Positions 1 to 9,239 of a stretch of DNA of 64,000 nt are shown here, piece by piece. The position numbers were made by a program, and so were the translations under genes. The DNA comes from Vibrio tasmaniensis (lineage in GTDB: Bacteria > Pseudomonadota > Gammaproteobacteria > Enterobacterales > Vibrionaceae): NCBI RefSeq assembly GCF_024347635.1, contig NZ_AP025511.1, positions 1,178,001 through 1,242,000 of the forward strand. Reading direction: 5' to 3'. How positions within the stretch are numbered: the first letter of the stretch is position 1; every line of letters starts with the position of its first letter. The notes under the pieces were generated by a model. That model was not told the origin of the DNA. It did no database searches and saw only the letters and a list, made by a program, of their open reading frames with translations.

Positions 1-1
1 G

Positions 2-787
2 AGAGTGTTTCAAGCCGAAACAGGGCTTACCGTGGCTAACTATGTGAGAGAGCTAAAGTTAAGCCAGGCTGCAGAAGAGCTGCTTGATGGAAAAGAACGC
101 GTTATCGATATTGCGCTCGGTCTCGGGTTCAATTCAGAAATAAGCTTTAGCCGTTCGTTTAAGCAAATGTTTGGAGTAAGCCCAAGTCAGTATAGGAAGG
201 CAGGCAAAAGAGTCGGGCTAAGAAAGCCGATACAAGTGTCTGAAACAGCGAGTAATTCAGAAAAGAAGGCGTTAAGCTTTGTGGAAGTGCGCATTGATGA
301 AAGAGAGTCTTTCTTAGTGAAAGGTATGACATCAGAAATCAGTGGCTTATTTTCACTCACACAAGACTTCGCACAGAAAGTCCCTCAGCTATGGTCACGT
401 TTAGAAGGTGAAGTTGAAATCCCTGACGCCAACATGCTCCAGTTCATTGGTGTTGTTGACCTAACTCAGTCTTGCTTTGACGGAACCAATATTCACTACT
501 GGGCGGGGGTTGAACTCCATGAGGGCATTTCTATTCCACTGTTGCCTAGTATTATCTCGGATAAGTTAGAGGTGCTGACGATTCCGAAGCAAACCTATGC
601 TGTAGTGAAGCACTGTGGCCCTATAGAGCATCTACCCCATACTCTAAGTTGGTTTGTGCTTAATTGGCTTCCAAATTCAGGTTATCGTGGCGTTGATGGT
701 TATGAACTTGAGATGTACCCATTTGGCTATCAAGCTCATGCTTCTGATGCGGAAATGGAGTACTGGGTTCCTATTATTAAATCGTAG
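2..787 (+). CDS. AraC-family regulator with GyrI-like effector domain (5' truncated by window)
   Basis: The reading frame is open to the first base of the window, so the true start lies upstream; the GTG at 5 is internal to the first helix-turn-helix. Residues 1-66 form the second half of an AraC DNA-binding domain (RVIDIALGLGFNSEISFSRSFK followed by FGVSPSQYRK, the usual second HTH and closing motif). Residues about 92-258 resemble the GyrI-like small-molecule-binding fold found in MDR regulators such as Rob. It is likely a ligand-responsive activator or repressor. The next gene is a TonB receptor 245 bp downstream with its own Fur box, so a shared regulatory role is possible but not shown. 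Confidence 0.85.
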   Translation, partial: RVFQAETGLTVANYVRELKLSQAAEELLDGKERVIDIALGLGFNSEISFSRSFKQMFGVSPSQYRKAGKRVGLRKPIQVSETASNSEKKALSFVEVRIDERESFLVKGMTSEISGLFSLTQDFAQKVPQLWSRLEGEVEIPDANMLQFIGVVDLTQSCFDGTNIHYWAGVELHEGISIPLLPSIISDKLEVLTIPKQTYAVVKHCGPIEHLPHTLSWFVLNWLPNSGYRGVDGYELEMYPFGYQAHASDAEMEYWVPIIKS

Positions 788-981
788 TCATATTTCAGCT
801 CTCCGACTTTCTCCCCCCTTCTCAAAAGCCTTTTACTGCAAGGTCAAAGGCTACTCGGCCAAATGTGACTAGATCAATTGTGTGTTTAATCAGCAATTGA
901 CCTGGTTTTACTCAAAATAGGCCAAGTTCTTTTTGAACTTGCACCAAATTGTTAATTATCCCATCTCTAGATACATACAAT

Positions 982-1000
982 GCAAATGAGATTTATTATT
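982..1000 (+). promoter_or_regulatory. Putative Fur box upstream of siderophore receptor
   Basis: The 19-mer starting GCAAATGAG matches 13 of 19 positions of the consensus GATAATGATAATCATTATC, in an AT-rich stretch about 33 bp before the likely receptor start at 1033. Iron repression of the downstream receptor, binding protein and permease is inferred. Confidence 0.6.
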
Positions 1001-1032
1001 ATTTACAATCAAGCATTGGTACCGAGGGAATC

Positions 1033-3162
1033 ATGACCACTCACACTCGTTTTAAGTATTCATCATTGGCAGTCGCGTTGCTGACTGCGTTTTCAGCGCA
1101 AGCATTCGCGGAAGATACCGTTACTTCGGCAGATTCGAATTTAGAAACTATTACTGTTATGGGTAAAGCCTACCGTAATACAGCAACGAAAACCGTTTTA
1201 GCGCCAGGAGAAACGCCGCAAACACTTAACGTTATCGAAAGCGAACAGATGGAACAACGTGGTGTTAAGTCTGTAATGCAAGCTCTTCGTTATGCACCAG
1301 GTGTATCAACCGAGAATAAAGGTGGTGCAGTGGTTCTTAGTGATTGGGTTAAAATTCGCGGTTTTGACTCTACGAATAACTATTATGACGGAATGATGTT
1401 GCCAATCCTTCCCGGATGGAACGTACAACCTCAGATTGACCCTATTGCGATGGAGCGTTTGGAAATCTTTAAAGGTCCAACATCGGTTCTTTACGGATCA
1501 ATGCCACCAGGAGGCATGGTTAATATCATTGCAAAAGCGCCTAAGTTCGAAGAGTCTACGAAAATTGGCTTAGCAACGGGTTTAGATAACTTAGTTGAAG
1601 CTTCAATTGATACAACCGGTGCTTTGAGTGACAACGTTGCTTATCGCTTGGTTGCTTTGGGTCGTAAGAAAGACACGCAAGTAGACGGTGTCGAGGAAGA
1701 GCGCTATGTGATTGCGCCATCAATCGATTGGTATGTGTCTGATAAAACCTTTGTTAACTTCAATCTTTATTATCAGAATGACCCTGCACTAGGTCAGAAC
1801 GTGACACTACCACTAGCGGCGATTGAATCAGGAAAAATCTCACCGTCGACATTTGCTGGAGATGTTAATTACAACACTATCAAGCGTGATTTCTTGGTTA
1901 CTGGCTATAAGTTTAACCATGATTTCAACTCAAATTGGGCATTTCTTCAGAATTTCCGTTATATGAAAACGGACTTTTATCAAGAAAGTACCGCCAGTGG
2001 CAATTTTGACGCTTCAACTGGCTCATTGGCTCGTTCGGCATATAGTACCGATGAAAGTTCTTCTGGCATTAGTGTTGATAACCAACTATCGGGCTTAGTG
2101 TCCACTGGCTCATTGGATCACTATTTACTTTTTGGTGTGGATTATCGAAACATAGAGGGTGATGTAGCCTACGACGCTTTCTCAGGTGTTGATAGCATCA
2201 ACCTTTACAATCCAAATAACAATAAGCTGAATCCGAATGATTTTACAAAAACGTATTATCAAAATAACGACATTGAAGTGAGTCAGCTTGGATTCTATTT
2301 CCAAGATCAGATGTTGATTGATAATTGGGTGTTCATTGCTGGTGGTCGTTTTGACAAAGTCGAAACAACGACAAAAGTATCAGTATTGGGTGGTGCACCA
2401 AGCAAAACGGATACTGATGATACTAACTTCTCATACCGCTTAGGCGCTTTGTACAAATTTGATAACGGTTTATCGCCATTTGCTAATTTTGCTACCAGTT
2501 TTGAACCGAGTGTAAAGTTAGATACTAACGGTAATAACTTAGATCCTGAAACCGGTGAACAAGTCGAGTTTGGTCTTAAGTATGACTCATATGAGAATAT
2601 GATTTCAGGTTCGATGGCTCTGTTCCAAGTGAATAAGAAAAATGTTGGAGTTCGTCCTGATGGAGCTTCACCATGGACTTCAGTTGGTGAGATTCGCTCA
2701 CAAGGTATTGAGTTGGAAGGACGAGCACAAGTCACTGAAAACTTGGATGTGTTAGCGAACTACACATACACAGATATGGAAATTACTGAAGATAGAAATG
2801 CATCAAATATCGGACAAACACCAGTATTTGTGCCAGATCATACTGCAAATGTTTGGGCTAACTACTTTGTACGTAGTGGTGCAATGAGTGGTCTTAGAGT
2901 TGGTGGTGGCGTGCGTTATGTGGGAGAAACGGTTCTAAACGATACGTCAGACAAAAATAAAGGCCAAGTACCATCATATACTTTAGTTGATTTGTCTCTA
3001 GGTTATGACTTAGGCGAGGTTAACAGCTCGCTTAAGAACGCAACAGCGAATGTCGTTGCAAATAACATATTCAATGAAGAGTATTACACTTGTTGGAATG
3101 AGAGCTATTGCTGGTACGGTCAAGAGCAAACTGTAGAATTTAATGTTAATTACGAATTCTAA
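1033..3162 (+). CDS. TonB-dependent siderophore receptor (FhuA/FegA-like)
   Basis: Outer-membrane ferric-siderophore receptor of about 709 residues. The start chosen is the ATG at 1033, preceded by GAGGG and giving a clean signal peptide (residues 1 to about 26, ending AQAFA); the open frame reaches back to 949, but that would put residues before the signal peptide and over the Fur box. After the signal peptide come a TonB-box-like TITVMG segment, a plug domain (ALRYAPGVS, IRGFDS, LEIFKGPTSVLYG, PPGGMVNIIAK) and a long beta-barrel ending in an aromatic residue (NYEF). The plug motifs are those of the TonB siderophore-receptor family. The binding protein and fused permease downstream suggest a hydroxamate/ferrichrome-type substrate, but the ligand cannot be read from sequence. 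Confidence 0.93.
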   Translation: MTTHTRFKYSSLAVALLTAFSAQAFAEDTVTSADSNLETITVMGKAYRNTATKTVLAPGETPQTLNVIESEQMEQRGVKSVMQALRYAPGVSTENKGGAVVLSDWVKIRGFDSTNNYYDGMMLPILPGWNVQPQIDPIAMERLEIFKGPTSVLYGSMPPGGMVNIIAKAPKFEESTKIGLATGLDNLVEASIDTTGALSDNVAYRLVALGRKKDTQVDGVEEERYVIAPSIDWYVSDKTFVNFNLYYQNDPALGQNVTLPLAAIESGKISPSTFAGDVNYNTIKRDFLVTGYKFNHDFNSNWAFLQNFRYMKTDFYQESTASGNFDASTGSLARSAYSTDESSSGISVDNQLSGLVSTGSLDHYLLFGVDYRNIEGDVAYDAFSGVDSINLYNPNNNKLNPNDFTKTYYQNNDIEVSQLGFYFQDQMLIDNWVFIAGGRFDKVETTTKVSVLGGAPSKTDTDDTNFSYRLGALYKFDNGLSPFANFATSFEPSVKLDTNGNNLDPETGEQVEFGLKYDSYENMISGSMALFQVNKKNVGVRPDGASPWTSVGEIRSQGIELEGRAQVTENLDVLANYTYTDMEITEDRNASNIGQTPVFVPDHTANVWANYFVRSGAMSGLRVGGGVRYVGETVLNDTSDKNKGQVPSYTLVDLSLGYDLGEVNSSLKNATANVVANNIFNEEYYTCWNESYCWYGQEQTVEFNVNYEF

Positions 3163-3183
3163 CTAAGTTAGGGTTATCAATTT

Positions 3184-3210
3184 AAAGCAGCCTTTACTGG
3201 GCTGCTTTTG
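3184..3210 (+). terminator. Hairpin with short T run between receptor and binding protein
   Basis: A perfect 9-bp stem (AAAGCAGCC / GGCTGCTTT) with a 7-nt loop ends in TTTTG. It sits 22 bp after the receptor stop. It may terminate most transcripts and so keep expression of the downstream transporter below that of the receptor. Confidence 0.75.
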
Positions 3211-3252
3211 TCGTTTGAATAAATATAGAATCTAGATTGAGTAGGCAACAAT

Positions 3253-4206
3253 ATGAATTTACAACGAATAGCTTCCCATGTTTCTAAAGTAAAGTGCTTG
3301 AATACAAAGCTGGTGGTATCCGTATTAGCGAGCGCTTTATCGTTTAATGCGATGGCCGATTACCAAGTTGAAGACAGCGAGGGAGTTAAAACCCTTGAAG
3401 CTCAGCCCGTTAGAGTGGCTGCGTTAAACTGGGATATTGCTGAACAAGTGATTGAACTCGGTGTTACGCCAGTCGCGGTCCCTGATATTGCAGGTTATAC
3501 CGATTGGGTTGTTCAACCTGCGATCCCAGAAGGCGTGGCGGACATTGGCACTCGAACTGAGCCCAATTTTTCTGCTTTGAAGAAGCTAAACCCTGATGTG
3601 ATTCTCATCGCTTCACCGCAGAAAGATCTTCAGGAACGACTTTCTGAAATCGCGCCCGTGCTTTTCTACCAAACGTACAGCGAACAGCACAATAATGCAG
3701 CGGCTGCTATCGAGAATTTCAAGAAGATTGGCCAGTTACTTGGCAAAGAAGACCAAGCGAACCAAAAATTGGCCGCAATGGATGAACGTATCGCTGTTCT
3801 TAAGGCTGAACTAGACAAAGCGTATCCGAGCGACAAGCCAAAAGTCACCTCTTTCCGTTTTGCGAGTACTACATCGGTGTTCATTTATGGTGAGAATTCG
3901 ATACCACAATACGCACTTGAACAGCTAGGCTTTGAAAATGCGATGGATCTTCCTGCGAGCCAGTGGGGCATCAGTCAAAAACGAATGACAGAGCTCAAGA
4001 ACGTAAAGAAGGGCATTGCGCTTTACTTTGAACCTTTTCCATATCAAGACAAGTTAGACCGATCTCCGGTTTGGAAGAGCATGCCTTTTGTTCGCAATGG
4101 CCAATTTAGCCCAGTAGCGGCAAGTTGGAGTTACGGTGGGGCAATGTCGATTTTGTATAACGCAGAAGCTATGGCGCAATCGTTGTTGACGTTAGCGGAG
4201 CAGTAA
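3253..4206 (+). CDS. fhuD: Iron-siderophore ABC transporter periplasmic binding protein (FhuD-like)
   Basis: A 317-residue periplasmic binding protein of the FhuD/BtuF class. It has an N-terminal signal sequence (hydrophobic stretch VVSVLASALSF, cleavage near AMA-D) and the two-lobed pattern of the family: PVRVAALNWDIAEQVIELGV near the start of lobe 1, LNPDVILIASP, a long connecting helix and a C-terminal lobe ending SWSYGGAMSILYNAEAMAQSLL. It carries ferric siderophore from the receptor to the permease. Its TAA stop shares a base with the ATG of the permease (TAATG), so the two are translationally coupled. The symbol is by family; the substrate is inferred from the neighbours. Confidence 0.85.
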   Translation: MNLQRIASHVSKVKCLNTKLVVSVLASALSFNAMADYQVEDSEGVKTLEAQPVRVAALNWDIAEQVIELGVTPVAVPDIAGYTDWVVQPAIPEGVADIGTRTEPNFSALKKLNPDVILIASPQKDLQERLSEIAPVLFYQTYSEQHNNAAAAIENFKKIGQLLGKEDQANQKLAAMDERIAVLKAELDKAYPSDKPKVTSFRFASTTSVFIYGENSIPQYALEQLGFENAMDLPASQWGISQKRMTELKNVKKGIALYFEPFPYQDKLDRSPVWKSMPFVRNGQFSPVAASWSYGGAMSILYNAEAMAQSLLTLAEQ

Positions 4207-6200
4207 TGAAATCCAGTGGTTTTATGATGGGGGCAGCGCTGTTTTTCGCTGCCCTTGCTCATTTATGGTTAGGGCAGTCTGAATTTGGCCCTATTGGTGA
4301 GTTGTTCAAGCAAGTCTCACCGATCAGTGACAGCGCGACATTCTACTCAATGGTTGATGATTCATTCGAGTTGATGGCGTTAATCTATGTCAACTTACCT
4401 CGTTTAGTTATGGCAATTTTGGTCGGCGGAACAATCGGCACCATCGGTAGCCTGTTTCAACAACTAACACAAAATCGCATGATGTCGCCGCTAACCTTAG
4501 GTACATCGTCAGGAGCATGGCTTGGTCTGGTTATTCTGAATGTGGTTGCGCCGATGTTGGTTGCTCAGTATTCAGTTTGGTTCGCTCTGATCGGTGCACT
4601 GCTCGCGATGGGGCTGATTGTTTCGATTGTCGGAATCAAAAACATGAACGGCTTGCCAATTGTTTTGGCGGGCATGGCGGTCAACTTGTTGCTAGGGGCA
4701 TTTGCGACAGCAATTATCCTGCTTAACGACCAGTACGCACAGAACTTGTTTGTATGGGGAGCGGGTGATCTAGGACAGAACGGTTGGGAACAAGTAATTT
4801 GGCTGATGCCTAAGCTACTTCCGATCTTTGCCATCTTCTTATTGGCGCCAAGAGTCCTGACTTTACTTTCGATTGGCACTGAAGGGGCAGCAGCACGCGG
4901 GCTCAATATTGGCGCAACATTCTTTGTATTGATGGCGGTTGGCGTTTGGTTGGTGTCAGTGTCGATTACCTCTGTGGGCGTGATCAGCTTTATTGGTTTG
5001 ATAGCTCCGAACATTGCTAGGCATTTAGGTTTTCTAAAAGCCAAATCAGAACTCGTCGCAAGCTGCGTATTAGGTGCGTTACTGCTTTGTATCTCCGACA
5101 GCTTGGCTATCTTCTTGGCACAATGGTCTTTGGACATGATTCCAACAGGAACGGCGACCGCAGTGATTGGTGCTCCGGCTTTGATCATTATTGCTCGCAA
5201 GCAAATGTCTGCTCAAGATCAGCTGTTTTTCTCGATGCCAAAAGGCCCGAAGTTTATTTCACCTTTGACTTATTTTTTGTTGGGCGCAATGGTCTTCGGG
5301 TTGTTGGCATTAAGCACGCTCTCACAGCCTTCTTCTGATATGGGCTACTTTGTTATCCCAGACGCATTTGAATGGTCGATTCGTTGGCCGAGAATGCTAA
5401 CCGCGATATTTGCTGGTGGAGGCTTGGCGGTGGCAGGTGCGATCTTACAAAGGTTGGTCTACAACCCGCTCGCAAGCCCAGACATTCTTGGTGTGTCGGC
5501 GGGTGCAGTTCTGGCGTTGATTTTCAGTAGCCTGTTTATGGGATATTCGATTCACTCCTTGAGCCCGTGGGTTGCGTTTTTGGGCAGTGCGATTGCGCTG
5601 TGTTTATTGTTACTTCTTGGCAAGAAGCACCAGTTTGCGCCGTCTATTTTAATTCTGACTGGTATCTCGCTCACCGCAATGCTAGAAGCTTTGGTGCAAT
5701 TCTCTTTAACGCGAGTGGGTGAGGGGAAATACACTTTATTGGCTTGGTTGGCAGGCTCTACCTATCGTGTTGAACCTGAGTCGGCAATGTTTATGATCAT
5801 GGTGATAGCGGCTTCTATCGGGGCTGCTTTGCTATTGAGTCGTTGGGTGACCTTAATTGCGACTGGCCGACAGTTCGCGAGTGCCAGAGGGTTGAATATC
5901 AATCTCGCCTACGTGGCATTGTTATGTATTGTTGCGATCTTATGTTCGGTCGTGACAACCACCATGGGGCCTGTCGCGTTCGTCGGCTTGTTAGCTCCGC
6001 ATATCGCAGCAATGGTGGGGGCTCGTTTGGTTCGAGAGCAGATCATTTTGTCGTTTTTAATTGGTGCTGCTCTCATGCTATTTGCAGACTGGTTAGGTCA
6101 AGTACTGGTGTTCCCAGCTCAACTCGCAGCGGGCACCTTAGTTTCCATTATTGGTGGCAGCTATTTCATCTTCTTGTTATTGAAATCTCGAAGAACATAG
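4206..6200 (+). CDS. fhuB: Fused double-domain iron-siderophore ABC permease (FhuB type)
   Basis: A 664-residue inner-membrane permease that is two FecCD-type permeases in one chain, the arrangement typical of FhuB (about 660 residues). Half 1 covers residues 1 to about 335 (LPRLVMAILVGGTIGTIGSLFQQLTQNRMMSPLTLG, later GVISFIGLIAPNIARHLG). Half 2 covers about 345-664 (WPRMLTAIFAGGGLAVAGAILQRLVYNPLASPDILG, later GPVAFVGLLAPHIAAMVGARL). Each half carries the GLIAPH-type EAA loop that contacts the ATPase. No FhuC-type ATPase follows; an unrelated crotonase gene begins 253 bp later after a strong terminator. Confidence 0.92.
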   Translation: MKSSGFMMGAALFFAALAHLWLGQSEFGPIGELFKQVSPISDSATFYSMVDDSFELMALIYVNLPRLVMAILVGGTIGTIGSLFQQLTQNRMMSPLTLGTSSGAWLGLVILNVVAPMLVAQYSVWFALIGALLAMGLIVSIVGIKNMNGLPIVLAGMAVNLLLGAFATAIILLNDQYAQNLFVWGAGDLGQNGWEQVIWLMPKLLPIFAIFLLAPRVLTLLSIGTEGAAARGLNIGATFFVLMAVGVWLVSVSITSVGVISFIGLIAPNIARHLGFLKAKSELVASCVLGALLLCISDSLAIFLAQWSLDMIPTGTATAVIGAPALIIIARKQMSAQDQLFFSMPKGPKFISPLTYFLLGAMVFGLLALSTLSQPSSDMGYFVIPDAFEWSIRWPRMLTAIFAGGGLAVAGAILQRLVYNPLASPDILGVSAGAVLALIFSSLFMGYSIHSLSPWVAFLGSAIALCLLLLLGKKHQFAPSILILTGISLTAMLEALVQFSLTRVGEGKYTLLAWLAGSTYRVEPESAMFMIMVIAASIGAALLLSRWVTLIATGRQFASARGLNINLAYVALLCIVAILCSVVTTTMGPVAFVGLLAPHIAAMVGARLVREQIILSFLIGAALMLFADWLGQVLVFPAQLAAGTLVSIIGGSYFIFLLLKSRRT

Positions 6201-6228
6201 GTTCTACCAAAACTGAGAACCCTTGATT

Positions 6229-6274
6229 ATCAAAGCTATTGGTATTCAAAACTACTGGCAATCAAAGCTATTGG
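6229..6274 (+). repeat. Short imperfect direct repeats after fhuB
   Basis: ATCAAAGCTATTGG occurs at 6229-6242 and 6261-6274, with a diverged copy (ATTCAAAACTACTGG) between them at 6244-6258, a period of about 16 bp. It lies between the fhuB stop and its terminator. No function is evident. Confidence 0.6.
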
Positions 6275-6291
6275 CAAAAAAACTACGATTG

Positions 6292-6327
6292 AAAAGCAGT
6301 GAATGGAGCGATCCATCACTGCTTTTT
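6292..6327 (+). terminator. Rho-independent terminator of the siderophore operon
   Basis: AAAGCAGTG and ATGGA pair with TCCAT and CACTGCTTT around a GCGA loop, with one bulged A, followed by a T6 run. Confidence 0.85.
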
Positions 6328-6453
6328 TATTGATGTTGTATATGTAAGGGAGAGGCGTTAAGCAACACAGGTCTCGCTTCTTAATGTGCAAGTTTGGCAT
6401 ATGTTAATAAAATGTATAACCTAAAGGTCTGACCACTTATTTGAGTAGCCCAC

Positions 6454-7266
6454 ATGACTGATCTCCCTCGTATCACTTGTTCCATCGATGAAAACCAAAT
6501 TGCGACCGTGGCATTAAATCGTCCAGATAAGTTAAATGCTATTGATATGGCGATGTTTGAAGGCGTCAATAACATGATCAGAGAGCTCAAAAAAAATAAT
6601 GAGATTCGCGCTGTGATAGTGAAAGGTAATGGTGCGGATTTTTGTTCAGGACTCGATGTTAAATCGTTATTGAACAGTAAAGTTGGGGCGATGAAGCTTT
6701 TGTTCAAATGGCTACCGACGTTGCCAAACGCAGCCCAGTATTTTTCTATTGGTTGGCGAGAAATCCCTTGCCCTGTCATTTTTGCGATTCACGGGCGTTG
6801 TTGGGGAGGGGGGCTTCAATTAGCCAGTGGTGGCGACTTTAGGATTGCTAGCCCTGATGCGAATTTCTCGATATTGGAAGCGAAATGGGGGTTGATTCCT
6901 GACATGGGAGGCGCAATCGCATTTCGCGAACTGATGCGTAAAGATCACACATTAGAAATGGCGATGACCGCTAAAGTAATCGATTGCGAAACAGCAAAAG
7001 ACTATGGCTTAGTGACTAAAATCGCCGAAGAACCTTACTCTGAAGCCTATGCCTTGGCACTTGAATGCGTCAATCGTTCGCCAGATGCTGTTGCCGCCAA
7101 TAAAAAGCTCTACAACAAAACTTGGTGGTCTAGCCCTGGTTTTGCCTTATTTTATGAGACTTGGTATCAAATTAAAGTTGGCGTAAGGAAGAACAGATCA
7201 ATTGCTGCTCAACGTGAAATTCATCAAGACAAACCGCGTCCATACGTCGCTAGAAAGTTCAAATAG
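6454..7266 (+). CDS. Enoyl-CoA hydratase/isomerase family protein (crotonase fold)
   Basis: A 270-residue crotonase-superfamily protein. The oxyanion-hole segments are present (GADFCSGLDVKSL near residue 61; GRCWGGGLQLASGGDFRIAS from 114). The first catalytic Glu of classical hydratases (in GGGxELA) is Gln122 here, while Glu142 in ILEAKWGLIPDMGG is kept and Asp150 follows in PDMGG. That pattern is closer to isomerase-type members than to a standard 2-enoyl-CoA hydratase. It acts on an acyl-CoA in the cytoplasm. A FadL-type porin gene begins 82 bp downstream, suggesting a role in fatty-acid or hydrophobic-compound use; the exact reaction is open. Confidence 0.88.
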   Translation: MTDLPRITCSIDENQIATVALNRPDKLNAIDMAMFEGVNNMIRELKKNNEIRAVIVKGNGADFCSGLDVKSLLNSKVGAMKLLFKWLPTLPNAAQYFSIGWREIPCPVIFAIHGRCWGGGLQLASGGDFRIASPDANFSILEAKWGLIPDMGGAIAFRELMRKDHTLEMAMTAKVIDCETAKDYGLVTKIAEEPYSEAYALALECVNRSPDAVAANKKLYNKTWWSSPGFALFYETWYQIKVGVRKNRSIAAQREIHQDKPRPYVARKFK

Positions 7267-7347
7267 CGTTTGTAAAGTAATAACGGGTATTCCCATTGTT
7301 TATAGGGCTTTGCGGTAACCTTAAGGCAATTTATTGTCTAAAGCTAA

Positions 7348-8550
7348 ATGAGCCATCTGATGAACAAAACTTTTACTTACTCGCTAGCTGCCACCGCAAT
7401 TTTTACAAGTTTAAATGCTTTCGCAAGTGGTCTATTTTTACAAGAAGCTGTTATTGCTAATGCTGGTACAACTGGCGCAGGTGACGGTGTTTACTCTCGT
7501 TCAGCTGCTGCGATGTGGACCAACCCAGCAACCATGTCTCACATGGGCGAAAGCAAAACGACCATCAATACCATGGCGTTTGACCTTGAGATGAAATATC
7601 AAGACAACCAAGACTCTAGCGGTGATGGTAAAGGACACTCGGTTCTTCCTTCATTTGGTGCCTTCCACGCGCATCAAGTAACAGACCAACTGCACCTTGG
7701 TATAGCACTTGGTGCTGTTGGTGGCTCAAGCCTAGATTACGGTAGTGATTGGGCAGGTGCTGCCCTTCTAGAAGAAATTACTCTGACCGCAATGCAGGTT
7801 AACCCATCACTGAGTTATAAGCTGAATGACCAATGGTCTGTTGGTGCCGGTATTCAATTGAGTTGGGCTGCATTACAACAGTCATCTTCTCTTTTTATAG
7901 CCAAGCAAGACACTGATTGGGCTTATGGTTATAACCTAGGTGTAATGTATACACCAACAGAGAAATTAAAACTGGGTGCGAGTTACCGCTCGAAACTAGA
8001 GCACGAATTTAACAATGATGTGAATGTCTTAACTGGCGGTAAACGTTCATTGAATACTGGTATTGATGTACCTGAACTCGTTGATGTCAGTGCAAGCTAT
8101 GAATTGAATTCTCAATTAGATTTATTGGCAAGCATCCAGTTTCATCGTTGGAGCCAATGGGACAATACTGTTTTGGATCTAGGTACCAACGAAAATGGGG
8201 ACTTCCCAATTAGTCGAACTCTACAACGTGATTGGGATGACGTATGGAAGTTTGCAATTGGTGCTGACTATCAATTGAACTCAGACTGGCGCTTAAAAGC
8301 TGGCTTCTCTTACGAAACTTCGCCACAAGACGACCCGTCAATGCAATGGGTTGACCTTCCTGTAGGCGAACAATATCGCTACTCGGTAGGTGCTTCAACG
8401 TATTGGGATGATATCTTGATCGATGTGTTCTACGAATACGCGGACTTAGGTTCGGTTGATATGGATCGCGATGGACCGAAAGGGCGTAACTTGCTCAATG
8501 GCTCTTTCGATGGACGTATCCACTTCGTTGGCGTTAGTGCGACCTTCTAA
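7348..8550 (+). CDS. FadL/TodX-type outer-membrane transporter
   Basis: About 400 residues, the usual size for OMPP1/FadL/TodX channels, which move long-chain fatty acids or other hydrophobic compounds across the outer membrane. After a signal peptide (TYSLAATAIFTSLNAFAS) it starts SGLFLQEAVIANAGTTGAGDG with AAAMWTNPATMS, matching the N-terminal hatch of the family (the GxFxxxE...G.AG and NPA segments). The C-terminus VGVSATF ends in Phe as expected for a barrel. The ATG at 7360 (MNKTF) is an alternative start that fits the signal peptide equally well. The stop overlaps the next ATG (TAATG), coupling it to the following small gene. Confidence 0.88.
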   Translation: MSHLMNKTFTYSLAATAIFTSLNAFASGLFLQEAVIANAGTTGAGDGVYSRSAAAMWTNPATMSHMGESKTTINTMAFDLEMKYQDNQDSSGDGKGHSVLPSFGAFHAHQVTDQLHLGIALGAVGGSSLDYGSDWAGAALLEEITLTAMQVNPSLSYKLNDQWSVGAGIQLSWAALQQSSSLFIAKQDTDWAYGYNLGVMYTPTEKLKLGASYRSKLEHEFNNDVNVLTGGKRSLNTGIDVPELVDVSASYELNSQLDLLASIQFHRWSQWDNTVLDLGTNENGDFPISRTLQRDWDDVWKFAIGADYQLNSDWRLKAGFSYETSPQDDPSMQWVDLPVGEQYRYSVGASTYWDDILIDVFYEYADLGSVDMDRDGPKGRNLLNGSFDGRIHFVGVSATF

Positions 8551-9239
8551 TGACATTACGTAATCTATTACTTGTTGCTGCGGCAATGCTCGGGTCGATG
8601 GGGGCTTTTGCTGAAGAGAAGCACCCGGATGATCCGACTAAGATCGTAACCAAAGCAGGCGTTGCTTATAACGAAGAGCTTAAGTTTTCGGGCTCTATTG
8701 GGCTGGATGAAGCGCGAATGATCAACGCTCGTGTTAACGCTGATGGAGAAGAGTGGCGATTAGGCGGTTCATGGCTATTACCATTGGGTATCGTCAATTT
8801 CAACTTTAGCCGTTCAGAATACGACAACGATGCTTATAAGAATAACTACAGTATTGGTACGTTTATACCACTGAGTTATTTCGATATTGAACCGTTCGGT
8901 TGGCAAATCTTCCCAATGGCTGGTTACAGCTACAACGATGGTGAAGTAGCCGTATTCGATGATGAGAATGTGGGTTCGGATTATGTATTGATGCCGAGCT
9001 CGACACATGGTGGCTATATCGGAGCGTTTGGCTTGAAAACGATAACCGATGAATGGTCTATCATGGGCTTTGGTGGTGGTTCAATGGGTTCTGACGATTA
9101 CTCTGGCTATTGGACTGGCGTTGGTGCGAGTTATAAATTGAGTGATGCTCAATCACTCAATTTCTTCACAATTTTTGCTGAGGATGATTTTGGAGAGAAC
9201 AACAGTGTTGGTGCATCTTACACCTATGAGTTTAAATAG
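8550..9239 (+). CDS. Small putative outer-membrane beta-barrel protein coupled to FadL-type gene
   Basis: A 229-residue exported protein I cannot assign to a named family. It has a clear signal peptide (LRNLLLVAAAMLGSMGAFA-E). The rest alternates polar and aromatic residues as in barrel strands (WRLGGSWLLPLGIVNFNFSR, GGYIGAFGLKTITDEWSIMGFGGG, SGYWTGVGASYKL) and ends YTYEFK. Its ATG overlaps the stop of the FadL-like gene by one base, so the two are co-translated. A partner or accessory role for the FadL-type channel is inference from this coupling. Confidence 0.75.
   Translation: MTLRNLLLVAAAMLGSMGAFAEEKHPDDPTKIVTKAGVAYNEELKFSGSIGLDEARMINARVNADGEEWRLGGSWLLPLGIVNFNFSRSEYDNDAYKNNYSIGTFIPLSYFDIEPFGWQIFPMAGYSYNDGEVAVFDDENVGSDYVLMPSSTHGGYIGAFGLKTITDEWSIMGFGGGSMGSDDYSGYWTGVGASYKLSDAQSLNFFTIFAEDDFGENNSVGASYTYEFK

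Noticed and set aside
2307..2735. 142-residue minus-strand ORF within the TonB receptor
   Set aside because: It is antisense to a well-supported coding sequence and shows no protein family features; the same applies to the other long antisense frames in cusA, the chitinase and fhuB.
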